Made by a program: the position numbers and the translations under genes. Source: Cliona cf. orientalis (taxonomy: Eukaryota; Porifera; Demospongiae; Clionaida; Clionaidae). Taken from it: 64,000 nt of DNA. Below, in pieces: positions 1-10,994 of this stretch. A model generated the notes under the pieces. It saw only the letters and a program-made list of their open reading frames with translations, had not been told where the DNA came from and made no database searches. The stretch spans positions 682,001 to 746,000 of the forward strand of contig OZ005694.1 in NCBI GenBank assembly GCA_963930775.1. The letters run 5' to 3'. Within the stretch, counting starts at the first letter, position 1. Every line of letters starts with the position of its first letter.

Positions 1-212
1 GTCAAGATGCTTTTGCTTTCCTCTGAAGACGTACACACACGGAAAAACAAGTCCTTTCCCCACCGCCGATCGTCGTCTGTTGCTGTCTACTTAGCAAGTC
101 ATCTCGCTGCCACTCTTTTGAAGAAAACTCTGGATATTTCCCGCGGTACGTGACCAACGATGGTGTCGTCCTTCCACACGGCGACTGCAAATGGATCGTG
201 ATCGTTGTTGCT
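1..212 (-). pseudogene. HIRAN-like domain fragment, broken
   Basis: Reading leftward, one frame gives a compact stretch beginning HDPFAVAVWKDDTIVGHVPR, followed after a frame change and a stop by a second stretch containing NRRRSAVGKGLVFPCVYVF. The pattern 'DP.AVAV..D..IVGHVPR.IS' followed by 'RRR....G.GL..PC.Y.F' is one I associate with HIRAN-like modules in invertebrate uncharacterised proteins; HIRAN domains in other proteins bind DNA ends. There is one frameshift near position 105 and one in-frame stop (TAA) just after it, so this copy looks non-functional, unless the break is a sequencing error. The fragment continues past the window edge and abuts a G-run small repeat on its upstream side. 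The domain name is a recollection, not a search result. Confidence 0.45.
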
Positions 213-217
213 TTCAC

Positions 218-560
218 AGAGGGGGGCTTATATTCGAGGGAAAGTGCATATTCGAAAATAAGCCCCCTCCCCAGTCTAGGTCATATCTACTACTGAAAAA
301 GGGGGGGCTTATTTTCGGGAGGATACGGTATTATGATATTTATTATTCGGACAATTTTAAGTGATTATGCATATCCTCAGAATGCCATGTCCCCACATAC
401 TACTATACGCATAATTATTATTCCTACATAATATCACCATAGAATCCCGCAATTACGCCCCTCCCCCCTCGCACATAAGCCCCCCTTACATTTTTAGCTC
501 AAATTCCTGCAATGGTAGTTTTGTCTCGCATATAAGCCCTCCATCCCTAACAGTAAAATG
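218..560. repeat. G-run/C-run small inverted-repeat element remnants
   Basis: Blocks of GGGGGGCTTAT and its complement alternate here, ending in GGAGGATACGGTATTA at about 318-334. The same kinds of blocks recur at 720-820, 23,340-23,430 and 24,655-24,740. They look like overlapping ends of short non-autonomous DNA elements whose termini contain TACCGTA. No gene is visible. Confidence 0.4.
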
Positions 561-1044
561 TAGATATTTTGAGTCCATAGGCCAATAAAAACTATCGCTA
601 CAGCTATAATTATTTGTGTCGTATTATGCCATACTTTCAGTTTTCTTGAGTTTTGCCCATCAAACAGCCAGAAAAAGTACAGAGATCGTGCGCCCACGTG
701 GTATTCGACCGTTGGTAATAGTCGTCACGCAGAAATGTAAGGATCCCCCCTCCCCATTTTTGCCCAAAGCTAGCATACACAAAGGGGGGGGCGTAATCTT
801 GGGATTCTACAGTATATGAATTTCTTTGTTTTAAATGGTAGCTAACTGGGCCCAGCCTTTTAAGTTAAAGAACCATACAACCTCATTATACAATCATAGT
901 GGCTAGAGTGCTGGCACTGGCACCCAAATATAAGGCTTATAGAGCTGGCATAACTCATGTGATCTATAGATTACGTGAATACCTAATAATAACAACATAG
1001 AACAAGCTATTACTGAGCGATGCGATACGCGGCAAGTGAGACTA

Positions 1045-1165
1045 ATAGGCTAGCGAGGGTTTGGGTTTCTGTAATCGGTTGTTGACGAGGGGTTTGGTTT
1101 TCAGTGATTTGTTGTTGGCGAGCTCGAGGGGTTTGGATTTCAGTAATCGATTGTTGATGAGGGGT
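1045..1165 (+). repeat. Short tandem repeat, about 3 units of 40-45 bp
   Basis: Three units each start with CGAGGG(G)TTTGG and run through a TCAGTAATCGATTGTTGA-like segment. It lies immediately upstream of a tRNA-like segment, so it may be the body of the same short interspersed element. Confidence 0.5.
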
Positions 1166-1225
1166 TAGTATTATAGAGGCAAGGTGTATAAATTTGGCAA
1201 AAAACAGTAGCCAGCAGTGGCAAGC

Positions 1226-1302
1226 CGAGTAGCTCAGCGGACTGAGGCCAGGGCTAGTGGAGCAGTGATCATGGGTTCAAGTCCCGCTTGATCTATGAAT
1301 TT
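1226..1302 (+). repeat. tRNA-derived SINE head
   Basis: The segment holds a recognisable RNA polymerase III internal promoter: an A-box-like TAGCTCAGCGGACTGAG and a B-box GGGTTCAAGTCCCGC at a tRNA-like spacing. The 5' end and the sequence after the T-arm do not pair into a 7-bp acceptor stem and there is no clear anticodon arm. I therefore read it as a tRNA-related SINE head, not a working tRNA gene. A short T-rich run follows. Confidence 0.45.
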
Positions 1303-2145
1303 TTTTCCCTACTTTCGAAAAATTTTTTGATGGGCTTAGTTGCCAGCTCTCTAACTACGGCCTTATACAATTACTAGTAAATTTTCTCTCAAAAAGTTGA
1401 GGGAGACTTCTACACCCTTGGCTCATACATAGCGAGTGTTTTAAAGAGTCCAGTGTGCCAACGAAAAAATTTAATATTCCTATCACCAACTAATGAGAAT
1501 AAGATTATTAATACTTAATAACCTATTATTTATGATTTTCCATGACAAAATCAACCATATTGCACAGACAATTGATTTTAATAATGCCACCATTACCAAT
1601 TACAACCTTTTGAATTATTACTCGTGTAAATTTGAAGTGTGTAGTCAAGGAGATATGGGCCAAATGTAGCTACCTAGATCGTCTGCAAAATTGCAGCAAG
1701 TGTGATGAAACATTGCTAATGTGGAAATCTGTACGCTCATCCATGATACGGCCATAGTTGCAGTCAGGCAAGCACAGCAACTGCAAAGTCTCCAGTCACT
1801 TGTTCATTTGATTTTTGTGCACTAACGATCTATAGACGTGATTATCTTTTCATTGTTTTCCATTGAAACACCAGCTGCCACTCTCTTTCAACGTTTTGGC
1901 GTTAACTTAATGTGCGTGGCCATATATTCAACGGTCAATGTTGGCTAAACGGCCAACTTCTTGGAGTCATAAGTTGGTAAGTAGCTATAGCTTTCTAGAA
2001 GCTATGAAGCTGATTTTTTTTGTAGAGGGATGATTCCCTATTGATCCATACCAAAAAAGTGAATTATCACTTTAGGCAACTATTTTGGCCTGTATCTCAG
2101 ATTGATATCCAGTGCATGGTTTTATCGTGGAGGGTGAAAACTTAC
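1303..2145. other. Non-coding stretch without recognised features
   Basis: AT-rich sequence between the SINE-like head and the last visible exon of the ankyrin gene. No long open frame, tRNA or inverted repeat was seen. It would be intron or 3' flank of the minus-strand gene. Confidence 0.4.
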
Positions 2146-2346
2146 CTTGCTTAACGCCAAGAATCTTTGCCATACTGACTTGTCCGATTAGGTGTAAACC
2201 TTCGACTACATTCTGTTTCGACAGTACCGATGCTCCAGAGAGAGCCAGGTCGAGGCTGACACCATTTTCATTTAGTTGGTCCAAGTACTCCGCCAGCAGT
2301 ATTTTGAGAATCCTCATCTCATTGTCAGTTAGGGGTGGGTGAACAT
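2146..2346 (-). CDS. Internal coding exon of the ankyrin gene, C-terminal region
   Basis: A 201-bp exon read right to left, with acceptor ATCCCTAG at 2347 and donor CAAG|GTAAG at 2146. It opens with two bases (AT) that complete a codon left by the exon at 3297-3376 (ACC G + AT), so the pair splices in frame. The product is charged and probably helical: it starts DVHPPLTDNEMRILKILLAE and ends near SMAKILGVKQ. I do not recognise the domain; a death-fold-like or other helical adaptor domain following ankyrin repeats is possible but is inference. It ends in phase 1, so at least one further exon lies at lower coordinates, possibly outside the window. No start codon is needed because the exon is internal. 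Confidence 0.55.
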
Positions 2347-2635
2347 CTAGGGATATGATTTTATAGACAGTTGTTGTGATTAAAATTGTTATACTACTAG
2401 TGTCCCAGGTAAGCGCCCATGGGTGCTTAAACGTAACTCACGATTTTGGCCCGCATGATGATGTGTGCTTACCCGGGATATAACTTCCATATTATGTTTG
2501 TATAGAAACTGTTACATTGACCCCTTGAAATGTGCTACATGCAGGGGTGGGCGCTTTTTCAGTACACTACTGTATAATTATACTTTTCAGACAATTACAT
2601 AGTCAGTGTCCTTTTCTGGAGGGCATAAAAGAATC

Positions 2636-2998
2636 CAGGAGCATATGAGCCGCCCGAAGGGCGGCGAAGGAGCGTCCGACTGCGTGTCAGATGTGTTAGG
2701 CGAAGTTCATTAGCAATGCTTGACCTTATATGGAGTGGCCAGCTGCAGGGTATTTCCATTGGTTAAGCTCCATAGTGATAGCACCGCCCGTAGTGCACAG
2801 TCTACAACCACACTACAGACTAAGTCAATTAGCTAGTACAGTGTGGCTTGTACAAAAGTAATCTGCTATGCACCGCACCAGCTGCACGTTCCAAATAAGG
2901 AAGTGTAGCCTTAAGGACTTCGCCTAACACATAGTACAGCCAACCCTACGGTAGTCGGACGCTCCTTCCCCGCCCTTCGGGCGGCTCATATGCTCCTG
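2636..2998. mobile_element. Small inverted-repeat element (MITE) with 7-bp target duplication
   Basis: The two ends are inverted copies: CAGGAGCATATGAGCCGCCC on the left and its complement on the right, with similarity extending roughly 75 bp inward through GGAGCGTCCGAC and GTTAGGCGAAGT. Each terminus carries its own small hairpin (GCCGCCCGAAGGGCGG). The flanks 2629-2635 and 2999-3005 are both AAGAATC, a 7-bp target duplication. There is no coding capacity. CAGG-type ends suggest a hAT-like or Mutator-like relative, but those usually make 8- or 9-bp duplications, so the family is open. Confidence 0.85.
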
Positions 2999-3296
2999 AA
3001 GAATCTGATGCGCTCTGCTACAAGTTCAAAAGGCCCACAATTGGTCACAAAATTTAAAATCACAAATCTGATTTAACATTCCTCAAAAATTACCGGCCAT
3101 ACAGTATGATAATGGGCTCATTATAAGTATGGTCTTGACAATTTTATGTCGACAAGCAGCTGTCATATATTGCATGTTTCATTGCTGTAGCTGTCAATTA
3201 TTTCTGTATAATATGCAAGTTTCCAATATCAACCCTATCCGCTCAAGAACTAACTTGCATATGAGAATATCGCATAATGTAACAATAAGTACTCAC

Positions 3297-3376
3297 CGGT
3301 TTCTGGTCGTGGCTCTGAATCACTTTTAATGTTAAGGTGTTCTTCAAGAAATGAAACAACTTCGTACTCATAATTT
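3297..3376 (-). CDS. Ankyrin-like exon C' of the minus-strand gene
   Basis: An 80-bp exon with acceptor TTCTCTTATAG at its upstream side and donor ACCG|GTGAGT. It starts with one base that completes a split codon, as all the ankyrin exons here do, and encodes NYEYEVVSFLEEHLNIKSDS followed by a short acidic/proline tail. 'N.EYEVVSFLEEHL' is a degenerate ankyrin first helix (compare NNHPEVVLCLIKN in exon C at 24,806-24,895). It ends in phase 1 and joins in frame to the exon at 2146-2346. It is probably the last, incomplete ankyrin unit before the C-terminal region. Confidence 0.6.
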
Positions 3377-5289
3377 CTATAAGAGAACGTTTGTGATAGT
3401 CAAATGGTGTTAGTCATAATTAACATTTTTAATGCATAAACTTTTGTAATTACCTCTATAATACAATAACACATCTAGGGGAATTCTCAGAAATCTGGAC
3501 TTAATATATTTGATTATAGCTATGGTTTGATTTCACAATCATGGGATAAGGTGGATAATAATAATAATATATTATGCAAGAGCTATTAATCAATAGCATG
3601 CTCAGTACAATCAAGATTGCTAGTGCACATGTGCAGATGAAAGCAGCACTGAATTTTGAACTTATGCCATGTGGACTTATGTTCGGCGGCCTTTCTTGAA
3701 ATGCATGGCGCTTTCTGCCATTTGCTCAAGAATGTGTACCTATGGCCACCCTCGTTTGTGCACACGGCACTACAATTCTGACCAATCATGAGCCTTCTTA
3801 ACTAGTCTTTCATGCCCTCCAGGTAAGGATATGGACTATAATATAAGAAATTATCACTCTGAAAATACTTTTCGTTTCACTAACTAACCATAAATTAATT
3901 TTGCAATGCGATAATAACTGCATGGGTGGATCAAACACAGCATAATATTCATATTATCCAAGTTGTGGTTAGGGGAGTACAGATACCACCCAGATAGTAT
4001 GTATAAAAAAATTTATCAATGAATATGGTGCTTCTTTAAAAACAATGGATCATCTACTGTATGTATTATCAACTGAATCGCTAACTTCACTGACAGCCAA
4101 CTACACAAGTATAGTGTAATGATTAGCCTCATACCCAGGCACAAAGCTTACTTCTACACAATGTAAGATAGACTCTTACTCATGCATTTATGTATACCCC
4201 CCCCCCCCCCCCCGAAACTTAATCACATGGAATCATAAGGGAGTCTTTCTAAGTATTTTACTTGCCTTACCTTGCAAAAAGTACAACTGATAGTCAAAAA
4301 CACTACTTGCATTATTACCCTTCGTGCATGTGCAAGAAGTAAAGTAATCAGTCGTGTCATCGTCGTTGTTGTCATGGTGAATACAAAAATCACAAAATAT
4401 TATTTTCAGATCTAGGCACCTGAGCCACTTGTAAGCAGATTAAATCCTGCGAATTTGGTGAAAACTGATTCAAAATGAGTGATACACTCCACATGTATCA
4501 CAAATAGTACCCTTTCTAGGTTACCATAGCCACACCTATCAACAGTGTCTACTCAATGCATACTGTATGCAGGCCATGTAGCCACTTTTGCTCATGTGCA
4601 CAACTAGTACAATATCGTCAAAATGTAGGCTCGTGACATGCTGGCCAAAATAATAGTTACTGTATTGTCATCTCTGTAGCTAGCTTCAGCTATTTGAGAG
4701 TGATGACTAATGAAGAGCAGCATCTGATCGAGTAAGTACAGTACACACATACATGATATTAGTAACTGAAGGAGCATCGTTGCATTTACAAGTATTAGCA
4801 TTGCTGAGAGCAGTTAAAGGCTGCAGGGGTACTTCAACACATTCAATGAGGGTAATTATTTCTGAAGAGGCTCTGCAGCTGTTTAAAAGGGCTGCTCTAT
4901 TCATACACAATCACATAATCTAAGGGCATAGGGATCAAGTTAAACAAAATTCATTTGATGCACAATTAATGCAGACATAAGCAGGTATTGATTATAATAA
5001 GAACAAATTACGGGTAAGGTAAATAAGTTGTTGCACCACTTCAGGCATGATCATCACACAGTAATATACGTTTCTAGCATTATTATCGTAAGTGAAAGGA
5101 ATGTTAGTGGCATATTCAGGATTTGAAGAATGCAGGTGCTGGGTAAAATGTTGGCCAAGCATGTGCAATAATTACTAACCACATTCCCAAAATAATTTTA
5201 TTATGCCTCTCATTAACGTGCTCTTGAAGATAGATGGCTCACAGTGGAAAACTGCCTTAGGCCAAATGGTGATACATTAACAGCACAAA
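3377..5289. other. Intronic sequence; C17 homopolymer
   Basis: No convincing exon or element seen. A pure run of 17 cytosines lies at 4197-4213. A minus-strand open stretch at about 4760-4900 has no supporting similarity and was not called. Confidence 0.4.
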
Positions 5290-6475
5290 TTTTAGAGGCT
5301 AGTAAGCATGTTGTTGCCAGCAGCTGCAAGCTATTGATTATGATTATCATTGAGCTACTGAGGTAGCTGGCCTTTGTGCCAGAATTGAGGGGGTAGGGCG
5401 TGCTCCACCTCCCTGAGCCTCGTGCACTAAACATACCAGATTGCCTCCCCACCCATTAGCCTCATTAGCAAGAATAAAAATATCAGTCATGAATATTCCA
5501 ATCAACCATGAGAATGATAGGATTGCAATGAAATTAATGTTGAAAATACTTCCAGACAACGGTGTTTCCTCTAGGACTGAATTCAAACAGGGTGGTTGAG
5601 TGTTAACATTACTATCATTGAATATTGTTATGGGATATTATATTGGCCATGAAGAGGGAATGATTTGCTTTACAGGCATAATTATGCAATGTGCACTTGG
5701 ATGGTCACTGTGTATGCACAATCCACTATGTGTGCATGTGCTGTGTACACGAGTACAACCACATTTCAACCACTAGTAGTGTGTCTCTGAGCTGATTATA
5801 GGAAGCCAAAGATACCCACAACCACTCGGGAGCTACTGCTGTCCTGCAAACCACTGTTGCAGCAGCTGTCAGCAATTTTGCAAACCAGCCACTCAAAAAC
5901 AGGGTGCATTGATCCATACTACCCACACTCAATCGCTTGTGAATGTTTTTGGTGTGCATTATAGGGCAAGTTACTTTAACAATGAACTAAAGTGTGAGCA
6001 GAAGAGATACATCTTGAGAGATGATGAACTAGCATAAAGAAGCTAAACAAGGAAACCAGCAGGCGTACACATCTCTGAAGATATAATGTACATACAATGC
6101 ACACACATAATATCGTTATACATTATATGTGGTAAGTTCAGACATGACTTTGCTAAGTTTAAACTGTTTCTGCCATTGTATAGCTGCATCTCTAATTGAG
6201 TTTTTCAATAAAATTTAGCATAGTAAGAAACAATTACCTTATATCACACAATGCTTCAGCAATACAAATAATAACACATAGCATTATTAAATTTTCAGGC
6301 ACTTTATGCTCTGAGCGGACCCTAAACAAGTCATTAGAATCCGATTCTGAAGTAGCTATGATTAAAATTAAGGATATCACTGCACATTGTTTTAAAATAA
6401 TAAAATTTAATATAAACCTAAGAACTAATTATGAGCTCAGCAAAATTTGGTGAGTACAGAAGAAATTGATTATGA
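5290..6475. repeat. Segmental duplication block (copy of 31.7-32.9 kb)
   Basis: This block is alignable in the same orientation to 31,740-32,060 and 32,740-32,872. Shared landmarks are the GCAACTGCAAGTTATCA/GCAGCTGCAAGCTATTGA region, the CAGATTGCCTCCCCACCCAT segment, and GAATCCGATTCTGAAGTA followed by GAGCTCAGCAAA. It lacks the 661-bp element present in the other copy, so it serves as an empty site. No exon identified. Confidence 0.7.
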
Positions 6476-6479
6476 GATT

Positions 6480-7109
6480 ATTTTTTCATTACAAATTTAC
6501 CAACATATTCCAGCATAAGTAAGCTAAGAGTGCCAGCAACAGCTAGCCTACTGGCACTCCACCACATGTCAATAAATACATAATTGGTGGGGGTGGTCCC
6601 CAGCGAGATCCTACTCCTCAGGCCCAATACATAGAACATATGGGGATGGTGGGCATAGTATCAATCAGCATGAGGTACTATGATTTGCTACCACTGTAGC
6701 ACCAAATAATAATGCCGGCAATCGGCTATGATAGTAGACAATAGCAGGTATAGGCATGAAGGTTATGCAAATAGCATGCACACTATACAGAAAATTAAGA
6801 ATGTACTGACAGTTACTAAAATTACAGCTGAAATAAATACTATAATTTGACTGACTACTTATACTAGGTGTATAATAGGCACCTACAAGCTTCTCATAGT
6901 CATCAACAAGGTTTTCAGTCACCTACAAGTTTGACCTTTGGCTCAAGCAATACTAATAATTATTATGATCTAATTTAATTTCTATATGTTTTATAAGATC
7001 TCAGGGCTCTCATAGAACCCTCGTCACATTGAGGATTCTATATATAGCTGGAAGCTAGAATCTTTCCGTTTTCTAAAACCTCCTAAACAGTATCTAACTA
7101 ATATGGAAA
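6480..7109. other. Intronic sequence without recognised features
   Basis: AT-rich DNA between a duplicated block and ankyrin exon B'. Open frames are short and unsupported. Confidence 0.35.
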
Positions 7110-8110
7110 ACATGGTATGAAATATAGCTACTACACCATTTCTCAGAATTAGTAGGTAACCAAGAAATGGGGAGGTATTATTCACATGCAGTAGTGCGAC
7201 TAATCAACATTATGCACATGACATAATTGTGTATTAGCTTACTCTCGAGCAAGGTCCAATGGAGTCTTGCCATCTTCATCCTCTGGGTTGACATCGCATT
7301 TCGACTTTGTTACCATGTACTTTACAACATCCAGCTTCCCCCATCTGAAATGATATGAACAAAGAGACACACATGTAGGCACCACAATGACAGCTATAAT
7401 TACCATAATAATTATACTTCCAGGTACAATACCATTAAGGGTTGCCTACTTGTACACACATGGTCAATAACAACAATGAGTGCTATCAGGCTGCAGGAGT
7501 GCGAATGAGTATCACTTTTTGCCATCCTAATGTATGAGGACTACAGCATAACTACGTATAGAATCTGCCCTAGCAGGAGTATTAACTACAGAGCAAGACC
7601 GTAATTACACTGGTACAAGTGCCAACCTCAGCATGGCTACAGAAATTGCAAAACATTAATATTGTTGAGATGCATAAAGGTGACGAAAATTATCAAGCAT
7701 TTATCATGTCCAGTAGCTGCATAGTTACAATTACTATAATTAATATTAAATAATAATCATTAATTTTTGGTAAAAGGTCGTCATTATAGTGGATACACAG
7801 TCATAACTCGATGCCTCAATCACAGACATGAATTTGATACAGTTTAAAACCAACTATCAGAAAAGAAAGTCCTTTGTAGAGAGCAAAAGCTATCACTTCC
7901 CGCTTAACTATTTTGCATTTTACCATTATTGTTACTACAACTCCCTCGCATGATTCCTCTGACATTAAGTGTTCCTGTTATTCCATTCCTGGTTGCCTCA
8001 TGCACTGTTCAGTATTACAGTCTGTACCTTAAACTGGATGAGCCAGCCACCCTTATCCTACATTCATAATCCTGAGACGAGAATAATTGACTCAAAAATT
8101 GTACCATCCA
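7110..8110. repeat. Segmental duplication block around exon B' (copy of 37.7-38.57 kb)
   Basis: The intron on both sides of exon B' aligns in the same orientation with 37,710-38,570, including a CAATGACAGCT(A/T)TAATTA segment and the CCTTTGTAGAGA..AAAAGCTAT segment. This shows that the exon was duplicated together with its introns. Confidence 0.75.
7243..7344 (-). CDS. Ankyrin-repeat exon B'
   Basis: A 102-bp exon (34 codons, phase-symmetric: 1 base at the start, 2 at the end), with acceptor CATATCATTTCAG and donor CGAGA|GTAAGC. The product begins WGKLDVVKYMVTKSKCDVN and ends DGKTPLDLAR, which carries the ankyrin signatures G.LDVVKYLV, A/C-DVN and G.TPLDLA. One ankyrin repeat is about 33 residues, so one exon encodes one repeat, a protein-interaction module. 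Its closest relative in the window is exon B at 37,848-37,952 (same KLDVV..YLVTK..CDVN core), and flanking intron similarity runs for about 850 bp. The gene is on the minus strand and has both upstream and downstream partners. Confidence 0.85.
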
Positions 8111-8124
8111 ACTATGCTACACTT

Positions 8125-8857
8125 TATTACCCCGCGTGCGCGCATGCGCAGCAAGGGGTAAAGCAATCGGTTTGTCTGTTGTCTGTCGTCTGTCGTCTGT
8201 TGTCTGTCGTCTGTTGTCTGTCAGCACAAAAATCGGCAAATCTCAACATTTAGGCAAAAATAGGATCAATAAATGGGATAAAATGATGTAAGACAGCGAA
8301 AAAACACCTCCTGTCTCATTCTTAACACTAGGCAATACCCAGGGAAGCTATAAATCGCGCGAGTATGTCGGACACGCCTACTTCAGACACGCCCACCTAG
8401 TACCTCTTAAAGTCTATTGCGCATACTCGAGCTGCTCCCTATTTCCAGGGAGTCTACTGCGCATGCTCGAGCGGCTCTACAGCATACTTCTAGCTCAATT
8501 TGTGATCGTGGACCTCAGAAGGGAACGACAAAGTTCATGAGTAGCTAGCAAGAGATCCAGGGAAGCTACAAATCGTGCGAGTATGTCGGACACGCCCACC
8601 TACTAGGGTAGCAGTACCTCATGAAGTATTTTGCGCATGCTTGCTCTAGGGAGTCTACTGTGCATGCTCGAGCTGCTCTACAGCATACTTCTAGCACAAA
8701 ATTAATGTCCTTTGTGATCATCGATCTCAGAAGGGAACGAAAAGGTTCATGAGTAGCAAGAGATTAAACTTCAAAGAATAGCCTCGGAGGTCTCTAACAA
8801 GAGGCATGGCCATAGGTGATATTGCCATGGCACGCGGGGTGTGTGCTCTATGAGCTC
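8125..8857. mobile_element. CCCCGCG-ended element with internal 218-bp duplication
   Basis: It starts TACCCCGCGTGCGCGCATGC, runs through a (TGTCTGTCGTC)n-like tract at 8172-8222, and ends ...CACGCGGGGTGTGTGCTCTATGAGCTCTAGTTAAC. The paralogous intron at 38,570-38,600 lacks this block. Inside, 8339-8556 and 8557-8768 are two similar copies beginning CCAGGGAAGCTA(T/C)AAATCG. A shorter relative with the same two ends is at 9643-10,068. No protein is encoded; it looks non-autonomous. Confidence 0.65.
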
Positions 8858-9151
8858 TAGTTAACAATAAAGTTAAAAGTAGTTTCACCATTCAATAAGC
8901 TTGGGCAATGGTTACTAGAACTATGCTAGCTAGAATGTGAGGATGTCACACAAACAGTCAGCTAGTAGCTGGCTTCATCATTGATCTTGCCACATGGCAG
9001 AACTGCAATACTAATTGGTTCCTGAATAGTGCCAATTAGTGTATTGTATACAGTGTACACAGTGTATTGTAGCATGTAGCTATAATCCAATTGATCCCTG
9101 TGTTGCAACAATATTATTATCAGCAGGTTGGATGATCTACATGCAAGGGTT

Positions 9152-9538
9152 CCCGGGTGAAAAGGACCGCACAAATACGTGGTTAGCGCGAGCGTTGGTG
9201 GGTACAAAGCGGATATCCGCGGAAATACGTGAAATATTGACCGTTCAACGTCAGGTCACGCCCAAACGCGTGGGTGCAAGCGGTTCAAAAATGAACGACG
9301 ATAGCGTTTCGACGTTCAAGCAAGCTTGTAGCGGGCGATATTCAGGGTCGTTGAAGTTTAGTAGCCGAAGGTTCGAACGCGCACAGAATCGAAGCGCTCC
9401 TTTCTTAACTTCGTTTTCGATCGCACCGGAAATAAACGGTTTGGGGCGGTACCGTGCGGTAATACGCGCGAAATTTGGTGTAAAAACCGCGTATTTTCGA
9501 CAAAAAACCGCGCGCGCACGCGTTCCTTTTCTCCCGGG
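9152..9538. mobile_element. CpG-rich small inverted-repeat element with empty-site proof
   Basis: The ends are CCCGGGTGAAAAGGA and the complement of CCCGGGAGAAAAGGA (14 of 15 match). The 387-bp body is much richer in CG dinucleotides than anything nearby. Two paralogous loci (about 11,240-11,260 and 38,850-38,865) read straight through as CATGCAAGGG-TCTGGTCAC and CATGCAAGAGGG-TCTGGTCAC without it. Retained CpGs suggest a recent insertion. A 182-codon open frame crosses the element and its flanks but has no support as a gene. Confidence 0.75.
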
Positions 9539-9642
9539 TTTGGTCACAGCTTCATCACGCAAGGGTACTCAAGGGTACTTGGTATGATGATGCAACTGAT
9601 CATGTGAACTAAAACAATGACTCTGGTTACCTGCATCACTAT

Positions 9643-9698
9643 AATAATTATTACCCCGCGCGCATGCGCAAGGGGTAAAGCAATCGGTTTGTCTGTCT

Positions 9699-9729
<31 letters not shown>

Positions 9730-10068
9730 GCACGAAGATCGCCAGATCTCGCTTTCTAGGCATCTATGCGTGCTGTAAGCACAACCAATCGGTAGATATC
9801 GGTGCAAAACTGGTTTGTACACGCTTCGAATTGCTCAAAAAGGCTTAGTAGTGCTACAAATCGTGTATTTTCTGTTCATCATGCCTGTGGTTTATCGACC
9901 ACTCCCACTCTTTTAGCATAATAGCAAGCTTATGCGACTGCGCATGCTCAAACTCAGTGTTGGAAAGGGTCGTCAAGTCATGAAACAGCTATGGCTCAGA
10001 GCGTTGCAATACTACGCTACAGTGGCTACAGAGCGCGCGGGGTATGTGCTCTATAGAGCTCTAGTTAT
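9643..10068. mobile_element. CCCCGCG-ended element, short copy, with empty site
   Basis: It starts near TATTACCCCGCGCGCATGCGC, contains a (TGTCGT)n tract at about 9690-9730, and ends GCGCGCGGGGTATGTGCTCTATAGAGCTCTAGTTAT. The second tandem unit at about 11,330-11,345 reads GCATCACTATTCAGAC with no insert. The flanks are consistent with a TA or TAT duplication. It is a deleted relative of 8125-8857. Confidence 0.7.
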
Positions 10069-10994
10069 ATTCAGACATTGGACTATAGCCTAGCTCAGTT
10101 ATCTGCATATCCACCAGCCTCCTATACTTACACTGCTTCTGTTGCAAAGGAAATCGTCTAGGCTATAGCGCCACCTCTCCTGCAGTGATTAATAGTTACC
10201 AATGACTACATAATCCATAATCATTAGTAACTATCTTTCTATGCTCTCCCCATTCTCTTACTGTCCATTCATCAATTTTTTTACGGAAGGAACCTTTCAT
10301 CCCTAGTCAGCTAATTTCAATGTCACTATTGTGTGCATAACAAAGATTACTCCAAGACAGTTGTAGCTACCTGAGAATTGAGGTGGACATCCCATATACA
10401 CCTTTCAATATACGCCAATGATAATATTATGATGTGGTTTAGCTAATGAAGTGGGTAAAGCTAATTCAACCACACTGCCTTCCCAGGCCTCTAGTGTTTT
10501 TGTCATCGGTAATGAACAAATAAAAGATCGGAAAAATTTGAGATTCCGCATAGACTCAATAAGTAGGGATGGCCCAGATATGCCATATCTGTATAATAAC
10601 TCAGAGCAACTTAATTTTAGCTTTCATATTTATGGGGCAAGAATATCAAAGCTAATATCGTATGTAATTATGTGGACACTATGCCATACTTTTTATGTTG
10701 CCACTGCAGTGGATTATATCCAAGAGCGATGCTATTACTAATTTGAACTTTAAAAGTTTTCCTAAACACACTACATTCAACTGACACATAAACAGTGTTA
10801 GCTATTCATAGAGAATGAGGTACGGGATAGTGAAGAAAATCAAAAACAAAGTGTTGGCCAATGACAGTGGAGTTCAGCGTTGAATGCCGGAGAAACCATG
10901 GCAGGTGATAGTATTGAGAGATATTAATTGCCCAGAGGGCAATAAAAAGAAACAATAGTTGAAGGAAAAAGTAGAGATGTATGGCAATAACCTC

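Larger units (their letters stand above)
8880..10990. repeat. Tandem duplication, first unit (carries two insertions)
   Basis: Together with 10,995-12,250 this forms a direct tandem duplication. Once the insertions at 9152-9538 and 9643-10,068 are set aside, both units share the same order: GCTAGAATGTGAGGATGTCA, a CAGTGTATTGTAGCATGT segment, a GATCTACATGCAAGG segment, GGACTATAGCCTAGCTC, the GGTAAAGCTAATTCAACCA segment, and AGATATTAATTGCCCAGAGG. A third, partial copy lies at 38,610-39,140. Confidence 0.75.

Noticed and set aside
1226..1302. Functional tRNA gene
   Set aside because: A and B boxes are good, but the acceptor stem does not pair and there is no clear anticodon arm; better read as a SINE head.
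4707..4910. Possible extra minus-strand exon (start NRAALLNSCRASS)
   Set aside because: No convincing acceptor/donor pair with the phase used by the neighbouring ankyrin exons and no similarity to them.
9039..9587. 182-codon open frame (and a 103-codon one on the other strand)
   Set aside because: It lies across the CpG-rich MITE at 9152-9538 and its flanks. The paralogous loci lack the element, stop codons are rare only because the DNA is GC-rich, and no domain is recognisable.
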